NCBI GenBank assembly: GCA_030828305.1 | Contig: JAURCU010000018.1 | Coordinates: forward strand, 1 to 32,628 | Length of the DNA: 32,628 bases | DNA from: Luteolibacter sp. | Lineage (GTDB): Bacteria; Verrucomicrobiota; Verrucomicrobiia; Verrucomicrobiales; Akkermansiaceae | Reading direction: 5' to 3' | Part shown: positions 22,783 through 31,460 of the stretch, piece by piece | How positions within the stretch are numbered: the first letter of the stretch is position 1 | How the letters are laid out: every line of letters starts with the position of its first letter | Program-made: the position numbers and the translations under genes | Notes under the pieces: model-generated | Seen by the model: the letters and a program-made list of their open reading frames with translations, nothing else | Told to the model about the DNA's origin: nothing | Databases searched by the model: none

Positions 22783-25239
22783 ATGATGCATCCCTTGAAA
22801 ACCCAAGCCCCTCAGCACGGCAAGGCCAGACGGTTTGTCGTGCTTTTCGCATACGGCCTAGGCCTGATGCCCCTGCTTGCCGGTGCCCAAAGCAAGATGG
22901 AGGTAGCGGAAATGGCCAAGCGCCAGGCCATGGTCGAGGAGGCCAGAATACTCGTCACCAAGGGCGATCAGGCGATGGGCCAGCAGCGACCGGATGTTGC
23001 TCTTGAGGCGTATGCTGGAGCCCGCGAGCTGGTGCCCGCCATCCCGGCCCTGCAGGAAACACGCGAGCTGATCACCGAGCGTTACGTGGTCGCTGCCCTC
23101 AGCCAATCCGCAGTCCTTGCCAACCGTGGCGACCTTGAGGGTGCCAAAGCCATGGTGGAGCGTGTGCTAGAGAAAAACGTCGCCCCCGATAATGCCTCCG
23201 CGCTCAGAATGCGTAAGATGCTCAATGAGCCGGTGAGAACAAATCCTGCTCTCAGTCCCGAGCACCATGAGGATGTGGAAAAGGTCAAGGCCTTGATGTT
23301 GAAGGCTAATGGGGCCGTCGCCTTGGCTCGCTTCGATTTTGCCGAAAAGTGCTATGAAGACATTCTTCGTATCGATGCCCACAACGTGCTCGCTCGCCGT
23401 GGCCTGATGGAAGTCCTGCGTCTGAGAGGGGAATCCAAGATCGCCGCCTACGACCGAAGCCGTGCCGAGTTGCTGCTTGAAGTGGATGAGGCCTGGCTGC
23501 CTCAAGTGCCCAAGGCGGACGACGATATTGCCCTGACAGGATTTCTTGCCACGGATGAGGGAGCCCCGGAGACCACGGTTCAGGCAAAGCTGCGCCAGAT
23601 CATCATTCCGATGGTGGCTCTCGATGATGTCACTCTGGCGGATGCGGTGGAATTCCTGCGGGTGGCATCCTCGCGCGAAGACCTTCTCACCGTTGATCAG
23701 AAGGATCGCGGCATCAACTTCAACATCAACATCGGCCCGGAGGATTCCGCTGTGGGCCAGAAAATCCAGAACAAGCGCTTTGATCTACGCCTCAGAAACG
23801 TGCCTGTGGATCAGGTTCTAAAATACATTACCCGAATGACCGGAACGGTCTATAAGGTCGACCCTTACGCGGTGACCATCATTCCCGCAGGTCAGGTGAC
23901 TGAGGAGATCTACCTGCGCCAGTATCAGGTGCCAGCTGATTTCATTACCGCTCTCAGCGAAGATGCAGGCGGAGCTGGTGCGCTCGATCCCTTTGCTGCG
24001 GCCGATCCCGGTCAGGGTTTGTTACCCGAGCGTCTGCCGGTTCAGGAATTGCTAAAGCGCAAGGGGGTGAGTTTTGGAGAAGGAGCCAGTGCGAGCTACA
24101 GTGCCCCGTCCAACATGCTGATTTTGGTCAACACGGCCAACAATCATGCCATGGTTGAACAGATCATCGATATCATAAAGGGAGCGGATCCGGTGCTCTG
24201 CTCGGTTCAGGTCACAATGATCAAGGTTGAGCAGAAAGTGCTCGAGGAGCTTGGTTTTGATTGGCTGCTGAATCCCTACCAAATCAACAACGGAGACCCT
24301 GTCTTTCTGGGGGGTGGTAGTGTTGGCAATACCGGTGGGCGTAGCTTGGGTGACTTCTCCACCAGCACCCTCATGTTGCCCGGCGGAGCGAATGCCACCG
24401 CACCCAATGTGATCACCAACGGCCTGCGTTCCGGCGACCGAGCTTTCGTTTCCAATAGCATTGATGCTATCGTCAACAATCCAGACCGTGCCTCTCAGGG
24501 TTCGCGCGTGGCTCCCGGCATTCTCTCGCTGACCGGCATCTTGAGCGATGGCGGCGGACAAGTCATCATGCGTGGTCTTAGCCAGAAGACGGGTGTCGAT
24601 ACCATGGCCAAGCCATCGGTGATCACTCGCAGCGGAGAATCCGCCCTGATTACCATGGCGCGCGAATTTATTTACCCGACGGAATACGATCCCCCTGAGT
24701 TGCAACAGGGTGGGGGAGGCAATCAGTTTGGTGGCAACAACGCGGGTCCTGCCTTTCCGGTGGTGCCGGCCAATCCGACGAGCTTCGAAACCCGCAATGT
24801 AGGAATCACCATGGAGGTCTTGCCGCTCGCCGGTCCGAATAACCGCTACATCAGTTTGACGCTCGCGCCCGAGATTGTTGAGTTCGATGGCTTCGTCAAC
24901 TACGGCAGCCCCATCACCGCAGCCGTGCCGGATTCTCTGGGCAATCCGGCACGCGTGACCCTGACCCGCAACGAAATCCTCATGCCGGTATTCAGCGCCA
25001 AGCGCACCAACACCCAACTCACCGTTCAGGACGGAGCGACGGTTGCCTACGGTGGCCTGCTTTCCCAGAACATCCAATCGGTGAAGGACAAGGTGCCAGT
25101 GATTGGAGATATTCCCTGGCTGGGAAGAATGTTCCAAAGTAAGAGTTATCAGCCCATCTCCACCGCCATCATTTTCCTGGTGAAAGTCGACTTGCTCGAC
25201 CCAACCGGACGTCCTTACCGCGAACTTGGTTCCCGTTGA
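22783..25239 (+). CDS. Amuc_1098-type type IV pilus/type II secretion secretin
   Basis: I take the start at 22783 (818 residues). It opens a signal peptide ending 'LLAGA|QSK', while the earlier track start lacks one. Residues about 40-260 are helical with TPR-like repeats ('DQAMGQQRPDVALEAYAGAR', 'AVALARFDFAEKCYEDILR'). A secretin N-domain follows ('FDLRLRNVPVDQVLKYITRMTG'), then the secretin domain with 'TGVDTMAKPSVITRSGESA' and the signature 'VPVIGDIPWLGRMF' (771-784). Secretins form outer-membrane channels for pili or protein export. In Akkermansia the homologue sits beside pilM/N/O-like genes (Amuc_1099-1102); here it is followed only by an AsmA-like gene. Gly/Asn-rich loops at about 515-545 and 640 are presumably surface or gate regions. 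Confidence 0.88.
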   Translation: MMHPLKTQAPQHGKARRFVVLFAYGLGLMPLLAGAQSKMEVAEMAKRQAMVEEARILVTKGDQAMGQQRPDVALEAYAGARELVPAIPALQETRELITERYVVAALSQSAVLANRGDLEGAKAMVERVLEKNVAPDNASALRMRKMLNEPVRTNPALSPEHHEDVEKVKALMLKANGAVALARFDFAEKCYEDILRIDAHNVLARRGLMEVLRLRGESKIAAYDRSRAELLLEVDEAWLPQVPKADDDIALTGFLATDEGAPETTVQAKLRQIIIPMVALDDVTLADAVEFLRVASSREDLLTVDQKDRGINFNINIGPEDSAVGQKIQNKRFDLRLRNVPVDQVLKYITRMTGTVYKVDPYAVTIIPAGQVTEEIYLRQYQVPADFITALSEDAGGAGALDPFAAADPGQGLLPERLPVQELLKRKGVSFGEGASASYSAPSNMLILVNTANNHAMVEQIIDIIKGADPVLCSVQVTMIKVEQKVLEELGFDWLLNPYQINNGDPVFLGGGSVGNTGGRSLGDFSTSTLMLPGGANATAPNVITNGLRSGDRAFVSNSIDAIVNNPDRASQGSRVAPGILSLTGILSDGGGQVIMRGLSQKTGVDTMAKPSVITRSGESALITMAREFIYPTEYDPPELQQGGGGNQFGGNNAGPAFPVVPANPTSFETRNVGITMEVLPLAGPNNRYISLTLAPEIVEFDGFVNYGSPITAAVPDSLGNPARVTLTRNEILMPVFSAKRTNTQLTVQDGATVAYGGLLSQNIQSVKDKVPVIGDIPWLGRMFQSKSYQPISTAIIFLVKVDLLDPTGRPYRELGSR

Positions 25240-25276
25240 CGGTTGCTGAGAATGCCATTAGTAACTTTATTCTCAC

Positions 25277-26818
25277 ATGCCCGAAGAGCAGGACCGCTAC
25301 CAACTGGACGAGATGATGGATCGCCTGCACGAGCGGACGACTTCCGAGCACTCCGGAGAGGGCGAACTCGTTACCCGGGAAGACGGCAGTCAGGTGATTC
25401 GGGTCAGGCGCCGCAAGCGTCGCAGCCATCAGCCTGAAAAGGAGCGTAGGCGCCGCATTCGCATCATGCAGTTGACTGCTGCCTTGCTTGTTCTGCTTGT
25501 CGCCCTACTCATGGTGGGCTTTGTCACCATTTTTGTGAATACCGAGTCCTATCGGAAGCAATTGAGCGCCAAGCTCGAAGCCACCAGTGGCGCACAGGCC
25601 AAGCTAATCCAGTTCCGGATGAACCCGAGTGCGGCCAATGCCCAAGGACTGGATCTGAAGTGGCCGCAGGGTAGTGCTCTCGACTCACTTCAGTTGCGCT
25701 TGCTTAGCGCGGACATATCTCCGGTGGCTGTCATCGCGGGAAAATTCCATGGCAATGAAATGAGCATTGGGACCGGGAAGCTGTCGCTGGGCCTGCCTGT
25801 GGAAGGCGAGAGTCGGCGCATCGTGCCCGTGTTGGATGGTGACGCACCCATCCGCTTCAAACAATATGGTGTCAAGAGGCTTCAAATTGAGATCGATCTG
25901 CAGGATGCGGGCATTTTCCGACTCAATGAGGTCGAGGCGACCCTGGTGCCCGAAAAAGAGGGGGAAAGTTCCCTGCTGCGCATGACGCGTGGCGACTTGC
26001 GTGCGCCCGACTGGCCCATGTTTCGATTGGACCGGGGCTACATCAAGTTGGGTGGGGGGCAGGCCAAAGTGGTGGGTTTAGGCCTTCTGCATCCGCAAGA
26101 TGATGCAGGCAAGCTGGAGTTCAGTGGAATCCTCAGCCCGCACGATAGGCTGAATCCAAGCCTGCTGGAGGTAAGCGCGGAATCCTTTCTCTTGAGTGGG
26201 CTGCTGGGAGACTCCCTGGGAGAACTTTTTTCTGGGCGTGTGGATTCCAGGGAAGGCTCGACTGCCTCACAGTTGGAAGTGGGTTTTGGCCCGGATCCCA
26301 AGGTGGATCTCGACCTCAACTTTCAGGTCAGCAAGGATGACTCACTCACCCTGCGTCATTTGCCTGTACTTTTGGCGCTTTGCGAGATTTTGGGCGATGA
26401 CTGGTATGCGGAGCCCGCGTTTCGTGGTGAAAGTAGTGGTATTCTCATTCGCGCTGGCAATCAGATCGAATTGCGCGAACTGAATCTGTTCAGTGGCGAG
26501 CGAATGGCCATCCGGGGCCGTCTTGGCCTGCATCTTGGCAAACTACAGGGTGAGTTACGCATCGGATTGCCAGCTGCAAAGATCACCATTTCGGAAAATC
26601 GCGCGCTCGATAAGATGTTTGGCAGTCCAATGGATGGCTACCGCTGGATGGATCTCTCGGTATCCGGCACCGCGGCACGTCCAACGGACAGCTTCGTGCA
26701 AGCTTATGACCAGGCGCTAACCAGCCTGCGTGCGCCTGCGGCAGGTTCTGCCCGAGATCGAGTGGATGGCGATCAAGCCAATGACAGGAGTTTCGAGGAG
26801 TTGACCAAGCCGCGCTGA
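25277..26818 (+). CDS. Membrane-anchored AsmA-like protein of unknown function
   Basis: This 513-residue protein has an acidic then very basic cytosolic N-terminus ('VRRRKRRSHQPEKERRRR'). One membrane helix follows at about 64-87 ('MQLTAALLVLLVALLMVGF'), and then a long periplasmic part rich in beta strands. Repeating strand patterns ('MSIGTGKLSLGLP', 'GYIKLGGGQAKVVG', 'MAIRGRLGLHLGKLQGELRIG') recall AsmA/DUF3971-type lipid-transfer-like proteins. I do not recognise a specific family. It begins 37 nt after the secretin stop and is likely co-transcribed, so a part in envelope transport or pilus assembly is possible but inferred. No catalytic motif is visible. Confidence 0.6.
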   Translation: MPEEQDRYQLDEMMDRLHERTTSEHSGEGELVTREDGSQVIRVRRRKRRSHQPEKERRRRIRIMQLTAALLVLLVALLMVGFVTIFVNTESYRKQLSAKLEATSGAQAKLIQFRMNPSAANAQGLDLKWPQGSALDSLQLRLLSADISPVAVIAGKFHGNEMSIGTGKLSLGLPVEGESRRIVPVLDGDAPIRFKQYGVKRLQIEIDLQDAGIFRLNEVEATLVPEKEGESSLLRMTRGDLRAPDWPMFRLDRGYIKLGGGQAKVVGLGLLHPQDDAGKLEFSGILSPHDRLNPSLLEVSAESFLLSGLLGDSLGELFSGRVDSREGSTASQLEVGFGPDPKVDLDLNFQVSKDDSLTLRHLPVLLALCEILGDDWYAEPAFRGESSGILIRAGNQIELRELNLFSGERMAIRGRLGLHLGKLQGELRIGLPAAKITISENRALDKMFGSPMDGYRWMDLSVSGTAARPTDSFVQAYDQALTSLRAPAAGSARDRVDGDQANDRSFEELTKPR

Positions 26819-26906
26819 GATTTTTTTGGAGATTTAGCGCCAATCAAACAAGCGTTGGTTTTGGTGCTTTTTGGATTTGATTTGCGGACTTTTTGATCAG
26901 ATCTGC

Positions 26907-26935
26907 TTGGACTGACTCTGTTTCATGTGCATTAT
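26907..26935 (+). promoter_or_regulatory. Candidate promoter for the HPF gene
   Basis: TTGGAC, 17 nt and CATTAT lie about 60 nt before the hpf ATG. Spacing is ideal but both boxes match only partly. The rest of the 176-nt gap (26819-26994) is AT-rich without a clear terminator for the upstream gene. Confidence 0.3.
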
Positions 26936-26994
26936 GTCTGATGGGTGGATTCACTCCATGATGCCACCTTTGAAACACAAAACCGCTCAACAAC

Positions 26995-27588
26995 ATGCAA
27001 ACTGCAAACGTCAACCTGCCGATCACCGTCACTGTGAGACATGAGTCCGTGACCGATGCACTTCGAGAACATGCCCGTGGCAAGATCGAAGGGCTTCATC
27101 TCGACTACCCGAGAATCATCGAGGCGAAGGCCATTCTAGACGTGCAGAAGAACCGCCATATTGCAGAAATCATTCTGTTTTGTGCCAACCACATCACCAT
27201 TGAAGCGCACACCGAGGGCAAGGACATGTATGCGGCCCTCGATGCCACGGCAGACAAGATTGCCCGGCGCATGCGCAAGCACAAGACGCGCCTCCTCAAG
27301 AAGAAGCGCCCGCACCGAAACGAGTCGATTCGTCACCTCGATGAGCGCTATTTCAATGAGGATGCCCTTGATCACCCCGAAGAATCGGAGGCCGATCCCG
27401 AGCCTTACATCTTACACAAGGATAATTACGCCGTGCGCACCATGTATAAGGAGGATGCCATCATGGAGCTGGAGCTAACCGACCGTCCCTTCGTGCTTTA
27501 CAAAAGTGCCCGGCGCGATTGCCTGACCATCATTTACCGCCGCAAGGACGGTGAATACGCTTCCGTCGACGTGCCCAACGATGCCTGA
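26995..27588 (+). CDS. hpf: Ribosome hibernation-promoting factor, long form
   Basis: This 197-residue protein has the S30AE/YfiA fold at the N-terminus ('ITVTVRHESVTDALREHARGKI', 'DMYAALDATADKIARRMRKHKTRL'). A charged linker separates it from the C-terminal dimerisation domain ('DAIMELELTDRPFVLYKSARR', 'TIIYRRKDGEYASVDV'). Long HPF binds the 30S decoding region and uses its C-terminal domain to pair ribosomes into 100S dimers during stationary phase. The basic residues of helix 2 (RRMRKHKTR) fit rRNA binding. It is a single-gene unit ending in a strong terminator. Confidence 0.93.
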   Translation: MQTANVNLPITVTVRHESVTDALREHARGKIEGLHLDYPRIIEAKAILDVQKNRHIAEIILFCANHITIEAHTEGKDMYAALDATADKIARRMRKHKTRLLKKKRPHRNESIRHLDERYFNEDALDHPEESEADPEPYILHKDNYAVRTMYKEDAIMELELTDRPFVLYKSARRDCLTIIYRRKDGEYASVDVPNDA

Positions 27589-27606
27589 TGCCCATGATTT
27601 CGGGGG

Positions 27607-27637
27607 CCGGCTGGACTCTCAGTCCAGCCGGTATTTT
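27607..27637 (+). terminator. Strong rho-independent terminator after hpf
   Basis: An 11-bp perfect stem (CCGGCTGGACT / AGTCCAGCCGG) closes on CTC and is followed by TATTTTTT. It starts 18 nt past the hpf stop. Confidence 0.92.
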
Positions 27638-27701
27638 TTGCCCGATTTTCGCGGACTCCCCTCTTTACAAGGCGTAAATCGCCACCCATCCTCCCGCTTC
27701 C

Positions 27702-28229
27702 ATGACTCTTGCAGCAATTCCCTGGCTTTCCATCAGCATCAATCTCCTGCTGGTGGTTTTTGTGATCGTCTGCCTTCTGATGACCCTGCTGATTCTCATG
27801 CAGCGTCCCAAGCAGGAAGGTCTCGGTGCGGCCTTTGGTGGCGGTGTGACCGATCAGGTCTTCGGTGCACGCACCACCAATGTGCTACAAAAAGGAACCG
27901 TCTATTGTGGCACGTTGTTTTTCGTGTTGGCTCTCTTATTGGCCATTCTGATCGGCCACCAGAACAAGGATTCACCCCTGCTCAAGGAAGAAAAACCAGC
28001 CGCCCTAGAGCCTTCGGCTGTTGTGCCTGAGGAGACCGCTCCCGCTTCCGAGGGTGAGGGACCTGCCTCCCTGCTTGAAGAGTTGCCCGAGGAGGGCGAG
28101 ACCCCAGCTGAGACTCCCGAGGCCCCCGCCGGAACTCCCGAAACCTCTGGCGAAACTACTGAGGCTCCTGCTACTCAAGATGAAGAGAGCGGTGGGCCAA
28201 CCGAGGATTCTTCAGACCAAGAAGAGTAA
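27702..28229 (+). CDS. secG: Protein translocase subunit SecG with long acidic tail
   Basis: This 175-residue protein has the SecG core at about 10-85: a first membrane helix ('INLLLVVFVIVCLLMTLLILMQ'), the loop 'KQEGLGAAFGGG' and 'FGARTTNVLQKGT', and a second helix ('CGTLFFVLALLLAILIG'). SecG assists protein export with SecYE at the inner membrane. Typical proteins have 75-120 residues; here about 80 extra residues form a Glu/Pro/Ala/Thr-rich tail ('EGEGPASLLEELPEEGETPA'). The stop TAA is followed in the same frame, without another stop, by the rhomboid reading frame, which is unusual. Confidence 0.9.
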   Translation: MTLAAIPWLSISINLLLVVFVIVCLLMTLLILMQRPKQEGLGAAFGGGVTDQVFGARTTNVLQKGTVYCGTLFFVLALLLAILIGHQNKDSPLLKEEKPAALEPSAVVPEETAPASEGEGPASLLEELPEEGETPAETPEAPAGTPETSGETTEAPATQDEESGGPTEDSSDQEE

Positions 28230-28448
28230 TCCAAGCGCTTCCATTGGCTGAACCCGAACGACCATAATGAGCAGGAGCAGCCGATCTGGGCGAGATCGGA
28301 TGGTTTTGCTCCTGCGCCAGAGGGCTGGGGCTGGCTGGATCCCAAAAGCAAACAACACCGACTGGAGGACGCCGCTTCGCTGCTCAAGGCGATTCGCGAG
28401 GATGATTCCGGACGCGTCATTCTTGTATGGACCCCGCAGTATCAGCAC

Positions 28449-29471
28449 ATGGTTTTGCCCGAGCAGTGGCCGCAAGCTCGTCAAGCGGTCTGTGAGGCAC
28501 GCCACCAACGTCTGGCAACCAGGCGCCTGCAAAGTCTGCACCGACTGGGCTGGGGCAGTGTGCTGCTGATTTTGCTTGGCAGCCACCAATACTGGCACGC
28601 AGTGCAAATGGCTGATGCCACGCTTGCCCTGTTGCCGCGATTGCTCGATGCCCTCCAGATTTTGATCCGCTCATTGCCGCTTGGAATCGCGCTATTGCTG
28701 TGGTTTTCCCTGTTGCTCATGCCCTGGTATGACGCGCACAAAGAGTGGCGCGAGTGGCATCGCCATGATCAGGACTCGGATGGACTCATTCCAATGCTGC
28801 GCTTCGAAACCTGGCTGACTCTGCAGCGAGTGGTGTTGACTCCAGTGCTGGGCGGTTTGATGATGGTGGTTTGGCTGCTACAATGCTGGTTGGCTTCTGA
28901 TGGCTTGCAGGCAGCGGGCCTGATCAAAACAGCATACCATGCAGGCGAGTATTGGCGACTCGCAACTGCGCCTTGGTTGCATGGTAACTGGCTGCACATT
29001 ATCTTCAACACGCTCGCTCTTCTCTATCTTGGCAAGCGCGTGGAGTTGTTTGCGCGTTGGCCTCATTTGCTCTTGGTGTTGAGCATCTCCATTTTGGTGG
29101 GCGGTGTGGCTTCTGCCCATTTCCTGCAGGCTGACAGTGTTGGCATGTCAGGTGGCTTGCTCGGTTTGCTGGGTTTTCTACTCATTTTTGAAACACTCCA
29201 TCACCGACTGGTTCCACGCAGTGCGCGGCGCCGCCTCTTGGCTGCGGTGTTGCTGACCGCGGTGATGGGACTCATTGGATACCGTTTCATCGACAATGCA
29301 GCTCATCTCGGTGGTCTGCTGGCTGGCATGGCCTACGGCGTGATTGTGTTTCCACCCTCAGCCTCAGTGGACCGGCCCAAAATACTCAGGGTTGACCGCT
29401 TTGCCGGCGGCTTGGCTGGTCTGTTCCTGATCGCATCGCTGCTTTTGGTGTTCATGCGCTTGGTCTCCTAG
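28449..29471 (+). CDS. Rhomboid-family intramembrane serine protease
   Basis: It has at least six hydrophobic segments and the rhomboid motifs: 'HGNWLHIIFNTLALLYLG' (the H-x-x-W-L-H-x-x-x-N type segment), catalytic Ser in 'VGMSGGLLGLLGF' (GxSG), and catalytic His in 'DNAAHLGGLLAGM'. These proteases cut membrane proteins within the lipid layer. The first ATG at 28449 is probably not the real start. The same frame upstream, back to 28230, reads as plausible protein ('GWGWLDPKSKQHRLEDAASL', 'GRVILVWTPQYQHM') and has no ATG, GTG or TTG. A CTG at 28248, an indel near 28267 (where an ATG sits in the next frame) or continuation from secG could explain this. Family identity is firm; the N-terminus is open. 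Confidence 0.85.
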   Translation: MVLPEQWPQARQAVCEARHQRLATRRLQSLHRLGWGSVLLILLGSHQYWHAVQMADATLALLPRLLDALQILIRSLPLGIALLLWFSLLLMPWYDAHKEWREWHRHDQDSDGLIPMLRFETWLTLQRVVLTPVLGGLMMVVWLLQCWLASDGLQAAGLIKTAYHAGEYWRLATAPWLHGNWLHIIFNTLALLYLGKRVELFARWPHLLLVLSISILVGGVASAHFLQADSVGMSGGLLGLLGFLLIFETLHHRLVPRSARRRLLAAVLLTAVMGLIGYRFIDNAAHLGGLLAGMAYGVIVFPPSASVDRPKILRVDRFAGGLAGLFLIASLLLVFMRLVS

Positions 29472-29490
29472 ATCCTGTTGACAAGTTTCA

Positions 29491-29518
29491 GTGGCGCATG
29501 AGCGCCACGAATTTTTTT
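29491..29518 (+). terminator. Rho-independent terminator after the rhomboid gene
   Basis: A 7-bp stem (GTGGCGC / GCGCCAC) with loop ATGA is followed by GAATTTTTTT, 20 nt past the rhomboid stop. The reverse strand has no T-run, so it serves the plus strand only. Confidence 0.85.
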
Positions 29519-29529
29519 ATGCCTGTATT

Positions 29530-31377
29530 TCACCTTGCCTGCTCCTCGCGCAGTTCCTTGGCCTTTCGTGCCAGATCCAGTTGCCAGGCGCGGAGATTGT
29601 AGCGAGCCCTGCCGCGAGTCTTGAGTTGCCCCACTGCTTCGTCGAGTTCCTCAATGAGCTTTTCGCAGCGCCTGAGGTCGATGGGCATGGAGCCAAAAAG
29701 TGGCCCGGTGAGTACCGAATAGTCGGCAAGGTAGTCGGAGGCCAGGCCTTGGTATGGCTCGACCCACTGGTCATTGGCGGAGAGTTTGGCAGTGGCGGCA
29801 CGCTTGAAGCATTCCGCTGCTTCCTCAAGTAGCCCCTGTTGCCAGTTCTTGAGCCCTGCCAACATGCTCGCGAGCACCGTCTGGCTGCCGGATTGGGATG
29901 CGGAACTGCCGGTCAGAGGGGGTAAGGATTCCAGCTGTATGAGAAGGGCTGTGATCTCGACGCCGATGGCTGCCGCATGATCTTCACTCAGTGCGCTGAG
30001 ATGCTCGCTGGTTATCTTCGCTTGCTTGCGGGCAAGGCTGCTTTTGCCGTCGAGGTAGGCGCTCAGAACGGATTCAACGCCAGCCCACGAGCGGGTGGGT
30101 TCCTGCAGATGCTTGTTGTCATGCAGCCTGGAAAAAAGTTCGCAAGCCAGTTTGTATTCGCCTGAGTACAGGGCGTTGCGGGCTCGGCGGAACTCATTTG
30201 CGATGGATTCCTGAGTAGTGCCCAGATTGAGATCGTTGTTGGCGTTGTTGTTGTCATTTCGATTTCCCTGATTTTCGCCTTGGGTAAGTTCGGGGTATTC
30301 CTCTTCAAGCGTGGGAATGACAAAGCTAATGACAAGAATAGCTGCCATGGCCATGTAGATCATGATCCAGACGAGTTTGCCAACGTGGCTTGAACTTGGG
30401 ATGGTGTGGGCCTGGGTTGCGCGCAGATGCTCTTCATTTTTGCTGCGGCGAAGACTTTTTTGGGCCTTGCGCAGGGCATGGATCATGTCGTCGTAAGACG
30501 TGTAGCGCTCGGACGGAAAATAAGCCATTGACTGGGTGACAATCTCACAGGTCTCGTCAGAGACATCGGGCGCCACCTGTTTGAGGGGAATGATTTCTGT
30601 CTTGGCCTTGAGTAGGCGATCGGTGGCCATTGAATCCTCATTGCAGGGTGGGGTTCCGGCCAGCGCATGATAAAGGGTGGAGCCCAGGGCATAGATGTCG
30701 GAGCGGAAATCCTCCTCCTGTCCCTCGACGGTTTCAGGTGGCACATAGAAGGGAGTCGCCCAGAGTTCCTCGGCCTTGGCGGTGCCGCCCTGAGTCACCA
30801 GTGAGAGACCGAAGTCCACCAGTTTGGCGTGGCCCTCTTTTGCCAGAAGGATGTTGCCGGGTTTGACATCGCGGTGGATCAGTCCGGCGGCCTTGGCGGC
30901 CTTGAGCCCCTGGGCGACCTGGATGGCAATGGGTAGCAGTTCTTCCTCCGGGATGCGTTTGCGCTCGCGGATGTGATGTTCGAAGTGTCCTCCGGGAACC
31001 AGCTCCATCGCGATGTAGTAGCGACCGAAGGCGTGGCCCGTGCGCAGCACACTCACGACGTTGGGGTGGCTGAAGGAGGCTGTGATGCGCGCCTCTTCTT
31101 CGAAGGCCTTGATTCGCTTTTCGTCCTGCGAGTAGTTCTCACTGAGAATTTTGACGGCGACCTCGCGATTGAGGGTGTGGTCGCGGGCACAGAACACCAT
31201 ACTCATGCCGCCGACAGCATAGCGATGGGTCAAGGTGTAGGGGCCAAACTGGGTTTTGACCCGCTCTTGATGACCGCAACTTGGGCAGACTACATTGCTA
31301 AAGGGAGCCACTGCGGAGATGTCCATGGGCGAATTGCAGGCCTCGCAATTGGCAATGGTCTCCGGATTTCCCTGCAT
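29530..31377 (-). CDS. Hanks-type Ser/Thr protein kinase with N-terminal zinc ribbon
   Basis: This 615-residue protein has an N-terminal four-cysteine zinc ribbon (Cys11/Cys14 and Cys31/Cys34: 'CEAC', 'CPSCG'). A kinase domain follows at about 47-310: a degenerate glycine loop ('YAVGGMSMVF'), Lys76 ('EVAVKIL'), 'HRDVKPGN' (Asp170, Asn175), 'DFGLS' (Asp188) and 'RSDIYALGSTLYHALAG'. All catalytic residues are present. One membrane helix follows ('IMIYMAMAAILVISFVI'), then an Asn-rich linker and a helical C-terminal region, TPR-like, likely outside the cytosol. Such kinases phosphorylate Thr/Ser and are read by FHA proteins; one FHA protein lies at 6535. No phosphatase gene is adjacent. It converges on the rhomboid gene and diverges from the pseudouridine synthase. 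Confidence 0.9.
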   Translation of the reverse strand: MQGNPETIANCEACNSPMDISAVAPFSNVVCPSCGHQERVKTQFGPYTLTHRYAVGGMSMVFCARDHTLNREVAVKILSENYSQDEKRIKAFEEEARITASFSHPNVVSVLRTGHAFGRYYIAMELVPGGHFEHHIRERKRIPEEELLPIAIQVAQGLKAAKAAGLIHRDVKPGNILLAKEGHAKLVDFGLSLVTQGGTAKAEELWATPFYVPPETVEGQEEDFRSDIYALGSTLYHALAGTPPCNEDSMATDRLLKAKTEIIPLKQVAPDVSDETCEIVTQSMAYFPSERYTSYDDMIHALRKAQKSLRRSKNEEHLRATQAHTIPSSSHVGKLVWIMIYMAMAAILVISFVIPTLEEEYPELTQGENQGNRNDNNNANNDLNLGTTQESIANEFRRARNALYSGEYKLACELFSRLHDNKHLQEPTRSWAGVESVLSAYLDGKSSLARKQAKITSEHLSALSEDHAAAIGVEITALLIQLESLPPLTGSSASQSGSQTVLASMLAGLKNWQQGLLEEAAECFKRAATAKLSANDQWVEPYQGLASDYLADYSVLTGPLFGSMPIDLRRCEKLIEELDEAVGQLKTRGRARYNLRAWQLDLARKAKELREEQAR

Positions 31378-31460
31378 CAGCTCACAAATTAAGGGAATCC
31401 AGCACCTTTGTGCAAACTTGAAACTTGCAGGCTTTTTGCGTCATCGGGATGATCTTTCCA

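Noticed and set aside
24052-25137. 361-codon minus-strand ORF
   Set aside because: Antisense of the secretin domain, which has the full secretin signature.
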